Shown here: piece by piece, positions 1-9,205 of the stretch
Position numbering within the stretch: the stretch's first letter is position 1
How the letters are laid out: every line of letters starts with the position of its first letter
Assembly: GCA_047633175.1 (NCBI GenBank)
Contig: JBLIEQ010000017.1
Coordinates: 20,484-84,483 of the forward strand
Reading direction: 5' to 3'
Origin: Motiliproteus sp047633175
GTDB taxonomy: Bacteria > Pseudomonadota > Gammaproteobacteria > Pseudomonadales > Balneatricaceae
DNA: 64,000 nucleotides
Notes under the pieces: model-generated
What the model was told of the DNA's origin: nothing
The model's database searches: none
The model's input: the letters and a program-made list of their open reading frames with translations, nothing else
Program-made: the position numbers and the translations under genes

Positions 1-69
1 AAAACCGCAGATTATACAGCATGGAGCGGCTATCGTCGGCCTAAAGCCAGATCCACACAGGGGTGCTCT
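1..69. repeat. Fragment of the REP-like repeat family at the window edge
   Basis: The edge holds 'catggagcggctatcgtcgg' followed by a degenerate 'cctaaagcc', the same word order as the spacer plus second arm of the 74-bp palindromic elements elsewhere in the window (for example 31021-31094). No coding frame is supported here. Confidence 0.5.
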
Positions 70-546
70 TCAACCCCTCCCTATATCGCCATACCGGCCC
101 GCAGTAAGGCGGAGCAGATCGGCAGGGCTGAGTTCGATCTCAAGTCCGCGTTTACCCCCGCTGATAAAGAGGGTCGCTAATGGCTGAGCACTCTGATCGA
201 GAATAAGCGGCAGGCGTTTCTTCTGTCCCAGCGGGCTGATGCCGCCGAGGAGATAGCCGGTGGCACGCTGTACATCCAGGGGATCGGCCATAACGACCTT
301 TTTTGTGCCGAGAAGCGTTCCCATCGCCTTAAGATCAAGGCTGCCGGAAACCGGCACCAGACCGATCGCAAGTCGTTTAGGATCACCGGCAAGGCTGACC
401 ACCAGCGTCTTAAAGACCTGTGTCTCGGCTATCCCCAGGGCCTCGGCGGCCTCGGTGCCGTAGGAGCTAGCACCAGGATCAGGCTGATACTGGTGTAGCT
501 GGTAGACAATCTTGGCGCGTTTGAGGCAGTCGATGGCAGGGGTCAT
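70..546 (-). CDS. ybaK: Cys-tRNA(Pro)/Cys-tRNA(Cys) deacylase, YbaK/EbsC family
   Basis: A 158-residue protein of the YbaK/EbsC family, which in known members hydrolyses cysteine mischarged onto tRNA(Pro) in the cytoplasm. The whole chain fits the single-domain fold: an N-terminal strand region (AIDCLKRAKIVYQLHQY), the VFKTLVV segment near residue 45 that carries the family lysine, and the GGISPLGQKK loop near residue 100, a hallmark of the family. Length is normal. It lies 53 bp downstream of trkH on the same strand; the gap holds small direct repeats of 'ataggcg' (558-597), and no functional link to potassium uptake is implied. Start is the ATG at 546. Confidence 0.9.
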   Translation of the reverse strand: MTPAIDCLKRAKIVYQLHQYQPDPGASSYGTEAAEALGIAETQVFKTLVVSLAGDPKRLAIGLVPVSGSLDLKAMGTLLGTKKVVMADPLDVQRATGYLLGGISPLGQKKRLPLILDQSAQPLATLFISGGKRGLEIELSPADLLRLTAGRYGDIGRG

Positions 547-599
547 AGCGGAGGGTTCATAGGCGCGGGTTCATAGGCGCTGGCTTATAGGCGAGGGAG

Positions 600-2048
600 T
601 TAGCGGCGCCAGAACGCCGGCGTAAACAGTACCAGCAGGGTGAAGACTTCGAGTCGGCCCAGTAACATCGAGAAGCACAGGATCCACTTAGCGGTGTCAT
701 TGAGATTGCCGTAGTGAGCCGAGACATCACCCAGGCCCGGGCCCAGGTTATTCAGGGTGGCGCCGATGGCGGTCCAGGCCGTGACCTGATCCAGACCGGT
801 GCCCATCAGGGCGATAAACATAATCACGAAGACGATCAGATAGACCGAGAAAAAGCCCCATACGGCCTCGGCGACCCGGTCGGGGATGGAGCGGTTGCCC
901 AGCTTGATCGGAATAACGGCGCTGGGATGCAGCAGCCGGGTGACTTCGCGCATTCCCTGTTTAAGGATGATCAACACCCGGATCACCTTCATGCCACCGC
1001 CAGTCGATCCGGCACAGCCTCCGGCAAAGGCGGCGATAAACAGCATAAAGGGCAGCATGGTCGGCCAGTGAGCGAAATCGGCGGTGGCGAAACCGGTGGT
1101 GGTGGCGATGGAGACCACCTGGAAGAGAGCGTGACGCAGGGCTTGCAGGCCCATAAAGGTGTCCGTGAGCTCCAATACCAGCGTACAAAAAATGGTGATC
1201 CCCACCAGGATACTCAGATAGAAGCGAAACTCAGGATCATTCCAGTAATGGCGCAGGGTCTTGTGCTTCCAGGCGCTGAAATGTAAGGCAAAATTGACCG
1301 CTGAGACAATCATAAAGAACACGGCGATGGCTTCGATAGCCGGATCATCGTAGAAGCCGATGCTGGCATCATGGGTCGAAAAACCGCCGATGGCCACGGT
1401 CGAGAAGCTATGACAGATCGCATCGAAGACGCTCATGCCCGCTAACCAATAACCTAGGCTACAGGCGATCGTCAGCGACAGATAGATATACCAGAGTGCC
1501 TTGGCGGTCTCGGTAATGCGTGGGGTTAACTTAGAGTCTTTGACCGGTCCCGGTGTTTCAGCCCTGTAGAGCTGCATGCCGCCGATGCCCAGCATCGGCA
1601 GGATGGCGACCGCCAGCACGATAATACCCATGCCCCCGAACCACTGCAGCTGCTGCCGATACCAGAGAATAGACTTGGGAAGCAGGTCGATGCCGGTCAT
1701 CACCGTGGCGCCGGTGGTGGTCAACCCCGATACCGACTCGAACACCGCATCGACGATCGACAGGTGCGGGGTTACCGAGATGATCAGCGGGATAGCACCA
1801 AACAGGCTCAGTACCACCCAGAACAGCACCGTGATCAGAAAGCCATCGCGGGTCCGCAGCTCCTGGCGCACGCTCCTGACCGGCAGCCAGGTCAGGAAAC
1901 CGGTGACCAGGGTGATGCCAAAGGCGATTAAGAAAGGGATAAAGACGCCGTCAGCGTAGATCAGTGACACGGCCACGGGCGGCAGCATGCTGAAGCTGAA
2001 GAGCATCATCAGGATGCCGAGAATGCGCAATATAACGCGAAAATGCAT
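600..2048 (-). CDS. trkH: Trk potassium uptake system membrane subunit TrkH
   Basis: A 482-residue integral membrane protein, the ion-conducting subunit of the Trk K+ uptake system. It has the four-fold M1-P-M2 layout of the Trk/Ktr/HKT family: selectivity-filter-like segments are visible at VSGLTTTGATVM (about residue 110), FSTVAIGGFST (about 218), VSIATTTGFATADF (about 315) and ATLNNLGPGLGDV (about 435). The AGGCAGSTGGGMK stretch near residue 343 is typical of bacterial TrkH. Start ATG is at 2048. It follows trkA by 24 bp, so the pair is very likely one operon, with TrkA as the NAD-binding gating ring on the cytoplasmic face. Confidence 0.96.
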   Translation of the reverse strand: MHFRVILRILGILMMLFSFSMLPPVAVSLIYADGVFIPFLIAFGITLVTGFLTWLPVRSVRQELRTRDGFLITVLFWVVLSLFGAIPLIISVTPHLSIVDAVFESVSGLTTTGATVMTGIDLLPKSILWYRQQLQWFGGMGIIVLAVAILPMLGIGGMQLYRAETPGPVKDSKLTPRITETAKALWYIYLSLTIACSLGYWLAGMSVFDAICHSFSTVAIGGFSTHDASIGFYDDPAIEAIAVFFMIVSAVNFALHFSAWKHKTLRHYWNDPEFRFYLSILVGITIFCTLVLELTDTFMGLQALRHALFQVVSIATTTGFATADFAHWPTMLPFMLFIAAFAGGCAGSTGGGMKVIRVLIILKQGMREVTRLLHPSAVIPIKLGNRSIPDRVAEAVWGFFSVYLIVFVIMFIALMGTGLDQVTAWTAIGATLNNLGPGLGDVSAHYGNLNDTAKWILCFSMLLGRLEVFTLLVLFTPAFWRR

Positions 2049-2072
2049 ATTTCGTGGCGTCCGCTACTGGAG

Positions 2073-3449
2073 CTAGAAGAAGGTTAGTCCGACCTGAAAC
2101 AGCCGTTCCACATCAGGGATACGACGCTTATCGATAAGAAACATGATCACATGATCGCCGTTCTGGATCACCTCATCGTCGTGGGCAATCAACACAGTAT
2201 CATTACGGACGATGGCGCCGATCGTGGTGCCTGCCGGCAGGTCGATCTCTTCGATGGCGCGGCCCACCACCTTGGAGCTGCGTTTATCGCCGTGGGCGAT
2301 CGCCTCCATCGCCTCGGCGGCGCCACGGCGCAGGGAGTGAACGTTTACCACGTCTCCGCGTCTTACGTGAGTGAGCAGGCTGCCGATGGTTGCCTGCTGG
2401 GGAGAGATGGCTATATCGATAACCCCCCCCTGTACCAGATCGACATAGGCGGGGTTATTGATCAGCGTCATCACGGTTCTGGCACCCAGTCTCTTGGCCA
2501 GCATCGATGCCATAATATTGGCCTCGTCATCATTGGTCAGGGCGCAGAAAACATCGGTGCCTTCGATATTTTCCTCGAGCAGTAGCTCCTGATCAGAGGC
2601 GCTGCCCTGCAGGACGATGCTGCGATCGAGTTCGTTAGCGAGCAGGGTGCAGCGTTTGCTGTTGCGCTCGATGATCTTGACCTGAAATTTGTTTTCCAGT
2701 GAGCGGGCCAGTCCTGCGCCTATGTTGCCACCGCCGGCGATGATGATGCGCTTATAGGGTCGGTCGAGCCGGCGCAGCTCGCTCATCACCGATAAGATAT
2801 CCTTGCGGGCGGCGATAAAAAACACCTCGTCATCGGCCTCTATGACGGTGTCGCCTTGCGGAATAATCGGACTGCCCTTACGGAAAATAGCAGCCACCCG
2901 GGTGTCGACCTTGGGCATATGGGTACGCAGGGAGGAGATCTCATGGCCGACCATAGGACCGCCATGGAATGCCTTCACGGCAACCAGCTGGGCCTTGCCA
3001 TCGGCAAAATCGAGAACCTGTAGAGCACCGGGGTGCTGAATCAGGCGTTTGATATGCTGGGTGACCAGCTGTTCGGGGCTGATAAGGACGTTAATCGGGA
3101 TCGCCTTGTCAGAAAACAGCCGTTTTTTCTGGGCCAAAAAGTCGTGCCCGCGAATCCGTCCGATGCGCGTCGGGGTATGAAACATGGAGTAGGCGACCTG
3201 GCAGGCCACCATATTGACGGCATCCGAATTGGTCACCGCAATTAGCATATCGGCATCTTCGCCACCGGCCTGCTGCAAGATATCCGGAGAGGAGCCCTGG
3301 CCCTCGATCGTGCGGATATCGAGTCGATCCCGAAGTTCGCGCAGACGGAGCGCATCGGTATCGATAATGGTAATGTCATTGGCCTCGTTGGCCAGGTTCT
3401 CAGCCAGGGTGGCACCGACCTGACCGGCGCCCAGAATAATGATCTTCAT
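2073..3449 (-). CDS. trkA: Trk system potassium uptake regulator TrkA (two RCK domains)
   Basis: A 458-residue cytoplasmic NAD(H)-binding regulator that gates TrkH. Two Rossmann RCK units are visible: KIIILGAGQVGATLAENL at the N-terminus and IIIAGGGNIGAGLARSLE near residue 233, each followed by an RCK_C segment (the second ending in a DHVIMFL strand). The length matches E. coli TrkA. The start ATG at 3449 overlaps, as ATGA, the stop of a 56-codon broken copy of the trkA 5' end immediately upstream (3446-3616). Transcription probably enters from rsmB, giving rsmB-trkA-trkH. Confidence 0.96.
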   Translation of the reverse strand: MKIIILGAGQVGATLAENLANEANDITIIDTDALRLRELRDRLDIRTIEGQGSSPDILQQAGGEDADMLIAVTNSDAVNMVACQVAYSMFHTPTRIGRIRGHDFLAQKKRLFSDKAIPINVLISPEQLVTQHIKRLIQHPGALQVLDFADGKAQLVAVKAFHGGPMVGHEISSLRTHMPKVDTRVAAIFRKGSPIIPQGDTVIEADDEVFFIAARKDILSVMSELRRLDRPYKRIIIAGGGNIGAGLARSLENKFQVKIIERNSKRCTLLANELDRSIVLQGSASDQELLLEENIEGTDVFCALTNDDEANIMASMLAKRLGARTVMTLINNPAYVDLVQGGVIDIAISPQQATIGSLLTHVRRGDVVNVHSLRRGAAEAMEAIAHGDKRSSKVVGRAIEEIDLPAGTTIGAIVRNDTVLIAHDDEVIQNGDHVIMFLIDKRRIPDVERLFQVGLTFF

Positions 3450-3616
3450 CTAGAGCCCGTCCCGATTAGTGACATTCGAACTGCGCTCAAGCTCACCTCG
3501 GTATCGATAATGTTGATGTCGTTGGCCTCGTTGGCCAGGCGCTCAACCAGGTGTTTAACCAAGTGCTTAGCCAGGGTGGCACCGACCTGACCGGCACCCA
3601 GAATGATTATTTTCAT
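3446..3616 (-). pseudogene. Truncated tandem copy of the trkA 5' end
   Basis: This 56-codon frame starts MKIIILGAGQVGATLA and reads through LANEANDINIIDTE before diverging, so it copies the first 23 or so residues of TrkA with a small internal expansion (AKHLVKHLVERLANEAN against AENLANEAN). Its ATG overlaps the rsmB stop and its TGA overlaps the real trkA start, so the ATGA couplings are kept at both joints. The same TCTAGATGAA word precedes both ATGs, which marks the duplication boundary. It lacks nearly all of the RCK fold and is unlikely to act as a protein, although translation from rsmB through it into trkA is possible. Confidence 0.8.
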
Positions 3617-4974
3617 CTAGAAGGCTCTTCGATGACTTGCTCTGCAGTGCTCTCTGCTGTTTTTTCTGCTCTTTGTTTCTGCGCTCTTTTTTCTAGCACC
3701 GCATAGTAAAAGCCATCGTGGCCGCCGGGCTGAGGAAACAGTTGCCGTCCGGCGACGCGCGCGACCCCCCAGGACGCAGCGATGGGTTGCTCGCAGGCAT
3801 CCTGCTGGCTGGCCAAAAAGGCACCGATGACCCGATCGTTTTCCTGCGGTAGTACGGAGCAGGTGGCATAGACCAGCCTGCCACCGGGTTTCAGCATTCC
3901 CCAGAGGTTGGCGAGAATGCGTCCCTGCAGGGTGGCCAGCGTCGTTATATCGTCGGGCTGGCGCAACTGTTTTATATCCGGATTGCGGCGGATAACGCCG
4001 GTGGCCGAGCAGGGTGCATCGAGCAGGATACGGTCGAACCCCTGGCCATCCCACCAGTCGTCAGCGCCCGCATCAGCCGCCAGCAGCTCACAGCTAAGCT
4101 CGAGCCGATCCAGATTCTGCTGCACCCGTTGCAAGCGCCGGTCACTGATATCCAGCGCCAGGCAGAGCGCCATCTCGGGTTGGCGTTCGAGCAGGTGGCA
4201 GGTCTTGCCGCCTGGGGCTGCGCAGGCATCCAGCACGCGATCGCCGGGTTGCGGATCGAGCAGGCCGGTGGCCAGCTGGGCCGCCTCATCCTGGACGCTG
4301 GCCAGTCCCCGAGTAAAGCCGGGCAGCTGCAGGACATCGACCGCTTGCGTGAGACTGATGCCGTCTTCGGAAAACGGGCAGAGACTGAAACCGATGCCCG
4401 CATGCCGCAGCTGTTCGCTATAGGCCTGGCGCTCAACCAGGCGGCGGTTGACTCTCAGGGTCAGCGGCGCCTGCAGGTTGTTCTGAGCCATAATCTCGCC
4501 GGCCTGATCGGGCCAGGCTTTCGTCAGCTTGCCGATCAGCCAGGCGGGATGCATGTGCAGGTATACGGGCTGTGCGCCCAGCGTGGTGGTGAGTTCTGGC
4601 TCGCGACGCTGATAGTTGCGCAGGATGCCGTTGAGCAGCGCCTTGGCCCAGGGTTTTTTGAGTTTGCTGGTCACCTGCACGGTTTCGCTGATCGCAGCAT
4701 GCGCGGGAATACGGGTGTAACCGAGCTGATAGAGGCCCAGCAAGATCAGCGCCTGGATATCCTGATCCTTGCGCTTTAGCGCCTTGGGCATCAGCTCTGC
4801 TGCGATTAGCTCTAAGCGCGGCAGATACCGGAGCGTGCCGTAGCAGAGTTCGCGCAGCAGCGGGTGCTCCGATTCCTGGAGGTTTTCCAGAGGCCCAAGC
4901 AGGGTCGAGGCGAGAGAGCCCTCCTGCTTGAGAATCGGTGCAAGGGCGTGGGTCGCCTGGAGTCGGACACTCAT
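3613..4974 (-). CDS. rsmB: 16S rRNA (cytosine967-C5)-methyltransferase RsmB
   Basis: A 453-residue RNA m5C methyltransferase that modifies C967 of 16S rRNA. The first 140 or so residues are the NusB-like RNA-binding domain. The Rossmann methyltransferase follows, with SAM motif I DACAAPGGKTCHLL near residue 250, motif IV LLDAPCSATGVIRRNPD near 318 (Cys acting in product release) and motif VI VYATCSVLPQEN near 367, which carries the nucleophilic Cys. The C-terminal 20 residues are a low-complexity Lys/Glu/Thr tail. It overlaps fmt by one base upstream and the trkA remnant by 4 bp downstream, indicating a tight operon. Confidence 0.95.
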   Translation of the reverse strand: MSVRLQATHALAPILKQEGSLASTLLGPLENLQESEHPLLRELCYGTLRYLPRLELIAAELMPKALKRKDQDIQALILLGLYQLGYTRIPAHAAISETVQVTSKLKKPWAKALLNGILRNYQRREPELTTTLGAQPVYLHMHPAWLIGKLTKAWPDQAGEIMAQNNLQAPLTLRVNRRLVERQAYSEQLRHAGIGFSLCPFSEDGISLTQAVDVLQLPGFTRGLASVQDEAAQLATGLLDPQPGDRVLDACAAPGGKTCHLLERQPEMALCLALDISDRRLQRVQQNLDRLELSCELLAADAGADDWWDGQGFDRILLDAPCSATGVIRRNPDIKQLRQPDDITTLATLQGRILANLWGMLKPGGRLVYATCSVLPQENDRVIGAFLASQQDACEQPIAASWGVARVAGRQLFPQPGGHDGFYYAVLEKRAQKQRAEKTAESTAEQVIEEPSR

Positions 4975-5954
4975 CAGAGCTCCTCCGCGCTGAATTTGTT
5001 ACCGGGGCGGAACAGATCCTGGCGCGATTTAAGCAGCTCGGCGACCGGCAGCTGACGCCCGCCGGGCAACTGCAGATGAGTCAGTTGCAGGATCCCATCG
5101 CCGGTGGCGACCAGCAGTCCCTGGTTGTCTGCACCCAGGATACGGCCGGGTGATTGCTCGGCCACGCCGGGATGCTCGGTTGCATTCCAGATGCCCAGAC
5201 GCTGGCCATTGAGGTAACTGAAGGCGACGCGTGCCGGGCTGAGTCCGCGGATCTGCCGGCAAAGCTTCGTCGAACTGCGGCCCCAGTCCAGTTCGCGATC
5301 GGTCTTCAGCAGCTTGTGGGCATAGGTGGCCAGGGCATGATCCTGGGGCGTGGATTCTGCGGTGCCTTCGGCCAGCTGTTCGACGGTGCTCAGCAGCGCC
5401 CGGGTGCCTAACCCCTGGAGTCGGTCGTGCAGTTTGCCGCCGGTATCCGTGTCCTCGATAGGGCAACGCAGCACCTGTAGCATCGCGCCGGTATCGAGTC
5501 CTGCATCCATCTGCATGATCGTCACCCCCGTTTCGCGGTCTCCGGCCATCAGGGCGCGCTCGATCGGTGCCGCCCCACGCCAGCGCGGCAGCAGGGAGGC
5601 ATGGATATTGATGCAGCCGAGGCGGGGAATATCGAGGACCGCCTGGGGCAAGAGCAGACCATAGGCCACGACGACCATCAGATCGGCATTATGGGCGGCC
5701 AGCAGCTGTTGTTCCGACGCGCTCTTAAGACTCTCGGGCTGGCATACGGCGATGCCGCTCTCCTGGGCCCGTTGCTTAACCGCGCTGGGAATCAACTTCT
5801 TACCGCGTCCTGAAGGACGATCGGGCTGGGTATAGACGGCGACGACCTGATGGCGGCTGTTGATCAGCACATCCAGGTTGGCCGCGGCGAATTCAGGGGT
5901 GCCGGCAAAGATGATGCGCAGCGGCGCTTGTGGCATGGTCTGGCCTTCTGTCAA
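4974..5954 (-). CDS. fmt: Methionyl-tRNA formyltransferase
   Basis: A 326-residue enzyme that formylates Met-tRNA(fMet) with 10-formyl-THF for translation initiation. The N-terminal formyltransferase domain has FAGTPEFAAANLDVL near residue 15, the catalytic segment INIHASLLPRWRGAAPI near 115 (Asn and His of the active site) and GVTIMQMDAGLDTGAML near 148. A C-terminal OB-like tRNA-binding domain follows. Length is normal. The start could be ATG 5954 (MTEGQT) or the in-frame ATG at 5939 (MPQAPL); the second fits most homologues. It forms the classic def-fmt-rsmB set. Confidence 0.96.
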   Translation of the reverse strand: MTEGQTMPQAPLRIIFAGTPEFAAANLDVLINSRHQVVAVYTQPDRPSGRGKKLIPSAVKQRAQESGIAVCQPESLKSASEQQLLAAHNADLMVVVAYGLLLPQAVLDIPRLGCINIHASLLPRWRGAAPIERALMAGDRETGVTIMQMDAGLDTGAMLQVLRCPIEDTDTGGKLHDRLQGLGTRALLSTVEQLAEGTAESTPQDHALATYAHKLLKTDRELDWGRSSTKLCRQIRGLSPARVAFSYLNGQRLGIWNATEHPGVAEQSPGRILGADNQGLLVATGDGILQLTHLQLPGGRQLPVAELLKSRQDLFRPGNKFSAEEL

Positions 5955-5993
5955 CCAGGCTCGATTGCCCGAGCCCGGGAACGAATGTGGATA

Positions 5994-6506
5994 TCAGGCC
6001 TGGTCATCCAGACGGTGTTGCTTTTCAAGCTTCTTGCGGATGCGATTACGTTTCAGCGGCGAGACATAGTCGACAAACAGCTTGCCATCCAGATGGTCCA
6101 GCTCATGCTGAATACAGACGGCCAGCAGGCCTTCAGCCTCAAGAACGTAGGGCAGGCCATCGCGGCCCAGGGCGCGAAGGCGGATATGATTGGCGCGTTC
6201 GACGGTCTCATAATAGCCGGGTACCGACAGACAGCCCTCATCGGACTGTTCGCGTTCATCGTCAAGGATCTCGAACTCAGGATTGATCAGCACCAGGGGT
6301 TCGTTGCCTTCCTCACTGATATCGATCACCACCAGACGCTGATGCACATCCACCTGGGTAGCCGCCAAGCCGATGCCGGGTGCGTCGTACATGGTCTCGA
6401 ACATCGCATCGATCAGCGTTAAGAGGTCGGCATCGACGTTTTTAACCGCTTCGGCGCGGGTGCGAAGACGGGGGTCGGGAAACTCAAGAATATGTAGTAA
6501 AGCCAT
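5994..6506 (-). CDS. def: Peptide deformylase
   Basis: A 170-residue metalloenzyme that removes the formyl group from nascent N-termini. All three family motifs are intact: GIGLAATQ (residue 45 region), EGCLSVPG (about 90, Cys metal ligand) and QHELDHLDG (about 132, two His ligands and catalytic Glu). It is the first gene of the minus-strand def-fmt-rsmB-trkA-trkH run and is divergent from the LysM gene across a 208-bp intergenic region that should hold promoters for both directions; no sequence there matched sigma-70 boxes well enough to call. Confidence 0.96.
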   Translation of the reverse strand: MALLHILEFPDPRLRTRAEAVKNVDADLLTLIDAMFETMYDAPGIGLAATQVDVHQRLVVIDISEEGNEPLVLINPEFEILDDEREQSDEGCLSVPGYYETVERANHIRLRALGRDGLPYVLEAEGLLAVCIQHELDHLDGKLFVDYVSPLKRNRIRKKLEKQHRLDDQA

Positions 6507-6714
6507 AATAAAACAACAGATTAGAAGCTAATGAAGAAGGCGAAATACGCCGGGTACTGCACTAAGCGTATTATACGGGTTACTTACCTACATTCCATAG
6601 CAAGAATACGCCCTTACCCCGGAAGACCCTACAATTAGACGGCAGGTTTGTTTCCGGCCGCAGCCCCTATAGGTTAATCTGGGTGTTACCAAGGCCAGCA
6701 TAAAGGGATCGATC

Positions 6715-7740
6715 ATGAGAAGACTGTTGTTCGCCATCGCTGCAACCCTGCTGGTTATCAGCAGTGTTCGGGCGGATGTTATTGAGTTGGCTACTAATCA
6801 TCCCGATCAGCATGTCGTGGTTAAGGGCGATACTCTCTGGGATATCTCGGCAGAGTTTCTACAGAGTCCCTGGCTCTGGCCAAGAGTTTGGAGCGTTAAC
6901 CCCCAGATCGACAACCCTCATCTGATCTATCCTGGCGATACCATCTATCTGGTGATTGTGAATGGCCAGCCGCAGCTGCGGCTCAAACGCGGGCCCCGCG
7001 TACTGTCTCCCAGTATTCGCCGCACGCCGCTGGCGCAGGCGATTCCTGCCATCCCGCTGCAAGATATCAAGAGCTTCCTGTCCGATAACCTGATCATGGA
7101 TCGCGCCACGCTGGAGCGCGCGCCCTATGTGATCGCCGGTGTTAACGAGCGGATTATCTCCGGCGCCGGGGACAAGATCTATGCCCGGGGGACGTTGGCG
7201 GATGCGCGGACCCAGACGTTTTTCGGCATCTACCGTCCGGCACGCCACTATATAGATCCGAATACCGGTGAAGACCTTGGGTTTGAATCCCAGAGCATCG
7301 GCAGCGGTTATCTGCAGGCCCAGGATGAGGATATTCTGACTCTGAAATTGAAACACAGCACCCAGGAGGTGCGCATTATGGATCGAGTGCTGCCGACACC
7401 CGAAGGCGTTATCGAGTCGGTGTTCTATCCTTCGGTAACCGACGAGCCGATAACCGGCAGTATTCTTGCGGTGCTTCGAGGGGTGAATAAGATCGGTCAA
7501 TTCGATGTCGTCGCGATCAATCGTGGCCTGCGTGAAGGGATCAAACCCGGCAATGTACTCCTGGTCTATAAACAGGGAGAGACGGTGGTCGATCCGGTGA
7601 CTAAAGAGGCCATCCAGCTCCCCTCTGAGCGCGGCGGTATGCTGATGGTCTTTAAACCCTTCGAGAAGATCAGTTATGCGCTGGTGATGCGCGCCGAAAA
7701 TAGCCTAGCGGTGATGGATGAGGTGCGCTCGCCACGATAA
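6715..7740 (+). CDS. Exported LysM-domain protein
   Basis: A 341-residue protein with an N-terminal signal peptide (MRRLLFAIAATLLVISS, cleavage likely after VRA) and one LysM module at about residues 36-82 (VVKGDTLWDISAEFL ... NPHLIYPGDTIYLV), which binds peptidoglycan glycan. The remaining 250 residues are a conserved domain of unknown function found in this gene in Pseudomonas-type genomes, always next to dprA and opposite def. Start ATG 6715 has AAAGGGA at 6702-6708. Function beyond cell-wall binding is not known to me. Confidence 0.88.
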   Translation: MRRLLFAIAATLLVISSVRADVIELATNHPDQHVVVKGDTLWDISAEFLQSPWLWPRVWSVNPQIDNPHLIYPGDTIYLVIVNGQPQLRLKRGPRVLSPSIRRTPLAQAIPAIPLQDIKSFLSDNLIMDRATLERAPYVIAGVNERIISGAGDKIYARGTLADARTQTFFGIYRPARHYIDPNTGEDLGFESQSIGSGYLQAQDEDILTLKLKHSTQEVRIMDRVLPTPEGVIESVFYPSVTDEPITGSILAVLRGVNKIGQFDVVAINRGLREGIKPGNVLLVYKQGETVVDPVTKEAIQLPSERGGMLMVFKPFEKISYALVMRAENSLAVMDEVRSPR

Positions 7741-7943
7741 CCTGGCTGAAGCCTAACCTACAAAAAACACTCCTGTGGGTCGGACTTTAGTTCGACAAGG
7801 CTAGTAAGAAGCAGGCTGCATCAGGCGAAGTCTAACCTACAAAAGAACAAGGCTAGCATGGAGCAGGCATCATCGGACTAAAGTCCGACCTACAAGCCTA
7901 ACCTACAAAAGAAACCAACACCCCGATCAAGGATGATCGATCT
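7741..7943. repeat. REP-like repeat cluster between the LysM gene and dprA
   Basis: The gap consists of family-1 repeat pieces: 'gtcggactttagttcgac' (about 7779-7796), 'aaggctagcatggagcagg', 'atcggactaaagtccgacctac' (about 7888-7909) and three copies of 'ctaacctacaaaag'. Palindromes GTCGGACT/AGTCCGAC can fold into hairpins and might end LysM-gene transcripts. The dprA ribosome-binding site AAGGAT (7929-7934) follows. Confidence 0.75.
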
Positions 7944-9125
7944 ATGCCCAGTCGCTATCTACACCTGCAGCCAGCGCAGCAGCTCTGGCTGCAGCTAACC
8001 CGAATACCAGGCCTGGGTCCGGTTACCCTTCGGCGGCTCTGGCAACAGTTCGGGTCTGCCGAGGCGATAGTCCAGGCCCCCGCAGCCGCGCTGGTCGAGT
8101 TTGGCTTGCGCCGCCCCCTGATAGACGCCCTGACCCGACTCCCGCCCGCCGGCAAGGGTCGAGTCGAGGCGAGTGACACCGCACTCGATGCCTGGCTGGC
8201 CGTGCCAGGTCACCACCTCTTAACCCTACCCGATCCCGCCTATCCCGAAGCCCTAAAGCAGATTTCCGATCCGCCGGCGTTGCTGTATCTGGTCGGTGAT
8301 GCCGAGGTGTTGAGCGTCCCTCAGATCGCGCTGGTAGGCAGTCGTAATGCCAGCGCCCAAGGCCTGGAAAACGCCTACGCCTATGGCCGCTACCTGTCTG
8401 AAAAGGGCCTGGTCCCCACCAGTGGCCTGGCCCTGGGCATCGATGCCGCCGCGCATGCCGGTGGCCTGGAGGGTCTGGGATTAACCGTCGCGGTACTGGG
8501 AACCGGCGTCGACCGGATCTACCCCTCCCGCCATCAGGCCCTGGCGCGACGCATCGTCGCTCAGGGCGGGGTGCTGGTGTCGGAGATGGCGCTGGGCACC
8601 CCGCCTCTGGCGCAGCACTTTCCCAGGCGCAACCGCATTATCAGTGGTCTGAGCCTGGGCGTCCTGGTGGTAGAGGCGGCCTACCGAAGCGGTTCCCTGA
8701 TCACCGCCAGACAGGCGCTGGAGCAGGGCCGGGAGGTGTTCGCACTGCCCGGATCGATTCATAATCCGCTGAGCAAAGGCTGCCACAGCCTGATTCGACA
8801 GGGCGCGCTGCTGGTCGATTCGGCAGAGCAGATCCTGCAGGAACTGGCGCCTCAGCTGGGCGCCTGTGTGGCGGAACTGGGTAGTAGCCAGACCGGTCCC
8901 GCATTGCCGGGACCCTCCGCAGGGCCGGCCTTAGCGCGGTTGTCGGCGTCAGAGCAGCTGCTGCTGCAGGCGCTCGGCTACGAAACTAGCTCCCTGGATC
9001 GGTTGATGCTGCGCTCTGGGCTGTCGGTCGCTCAGCTACAGGCGCAGCTGTTATCGCTGGAGCTTCAGGGCTGGGTTGCGGCCGTCCCCGGCGGTTATCA
9101 ACGCACCACAGGGGCCCAGACTTGA
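7944..9125 (+). CDS. dprA: DNA-processing protein DprA
   Basis: A 393-residue protein that binds incoming single-stranded DNA and loads RecA during natural transformation. An N-terminal helix-hairpin region (LTRIPGLGPVTLRRLW) is followed by the extended Rossmann domain: IALVGSRNASAQGLENA near residue 130, TSGLALGIDAAAHAGGL near 158, GTGVDRIYPSRH near 185 and FPRRNRIISGLS near 222. A C-terminal winged-helix DML1-like domain (about residues 325-390) is present, so the gene is full length. RBS AAGGAT lies 9 nt before ATG 7944. Presence suggests competence or recombination capacity but does not prove it. Confidence 0.95.
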   Translation: MPSRYLHLQPAQQLWLQLTRIPGLGPVTLRRLWQQFGSAEAIVQAPAAALVEFGLRRPLIDALTRLPPAGKGRVEASDTALDAWLAVPGHHLLTLPDPAYPEALKQISDPPALLYLVGDAEVLSVPQIALVGSRNASAQGLENAYAYGRYLSEKGLVPTSGLALGIDAAAHAGGLEGLGLTVAVLGTGVDRIYPSRHQALARRIVAQGGVLVSEMALGTPPLAQHFPRRNRIISGLSLGVLVVEAAYRSGSLITARQALEQGREVFALPGSIHNPLSKGCHSLIRQGALLVDSAEQILQELAPQLGACVAELGSSQTGPALPGPSAGPALARLSASEQLLLQALGYETSSLDRLMLRSGLSVAQLQAQLLSLELQGWVAAVPGGYQRTTGAQT

Positions 9126-9205
9126 AAGCGATCCCAGACTAAGGTATTTTCCGATTCTATATTTCCCCCCCCTACATTCCCTGCTCCGAATTCTGAGGCT
9201 GTACT

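Noticed and set aside
714..1286. Plus-strand frame of 190 residues opposite trkH, and similar antisense frames throughout
   Set aside because: High-GC genes leave open antisense frames; none has an RBS or a recognisable family, while the sense genes are complete.
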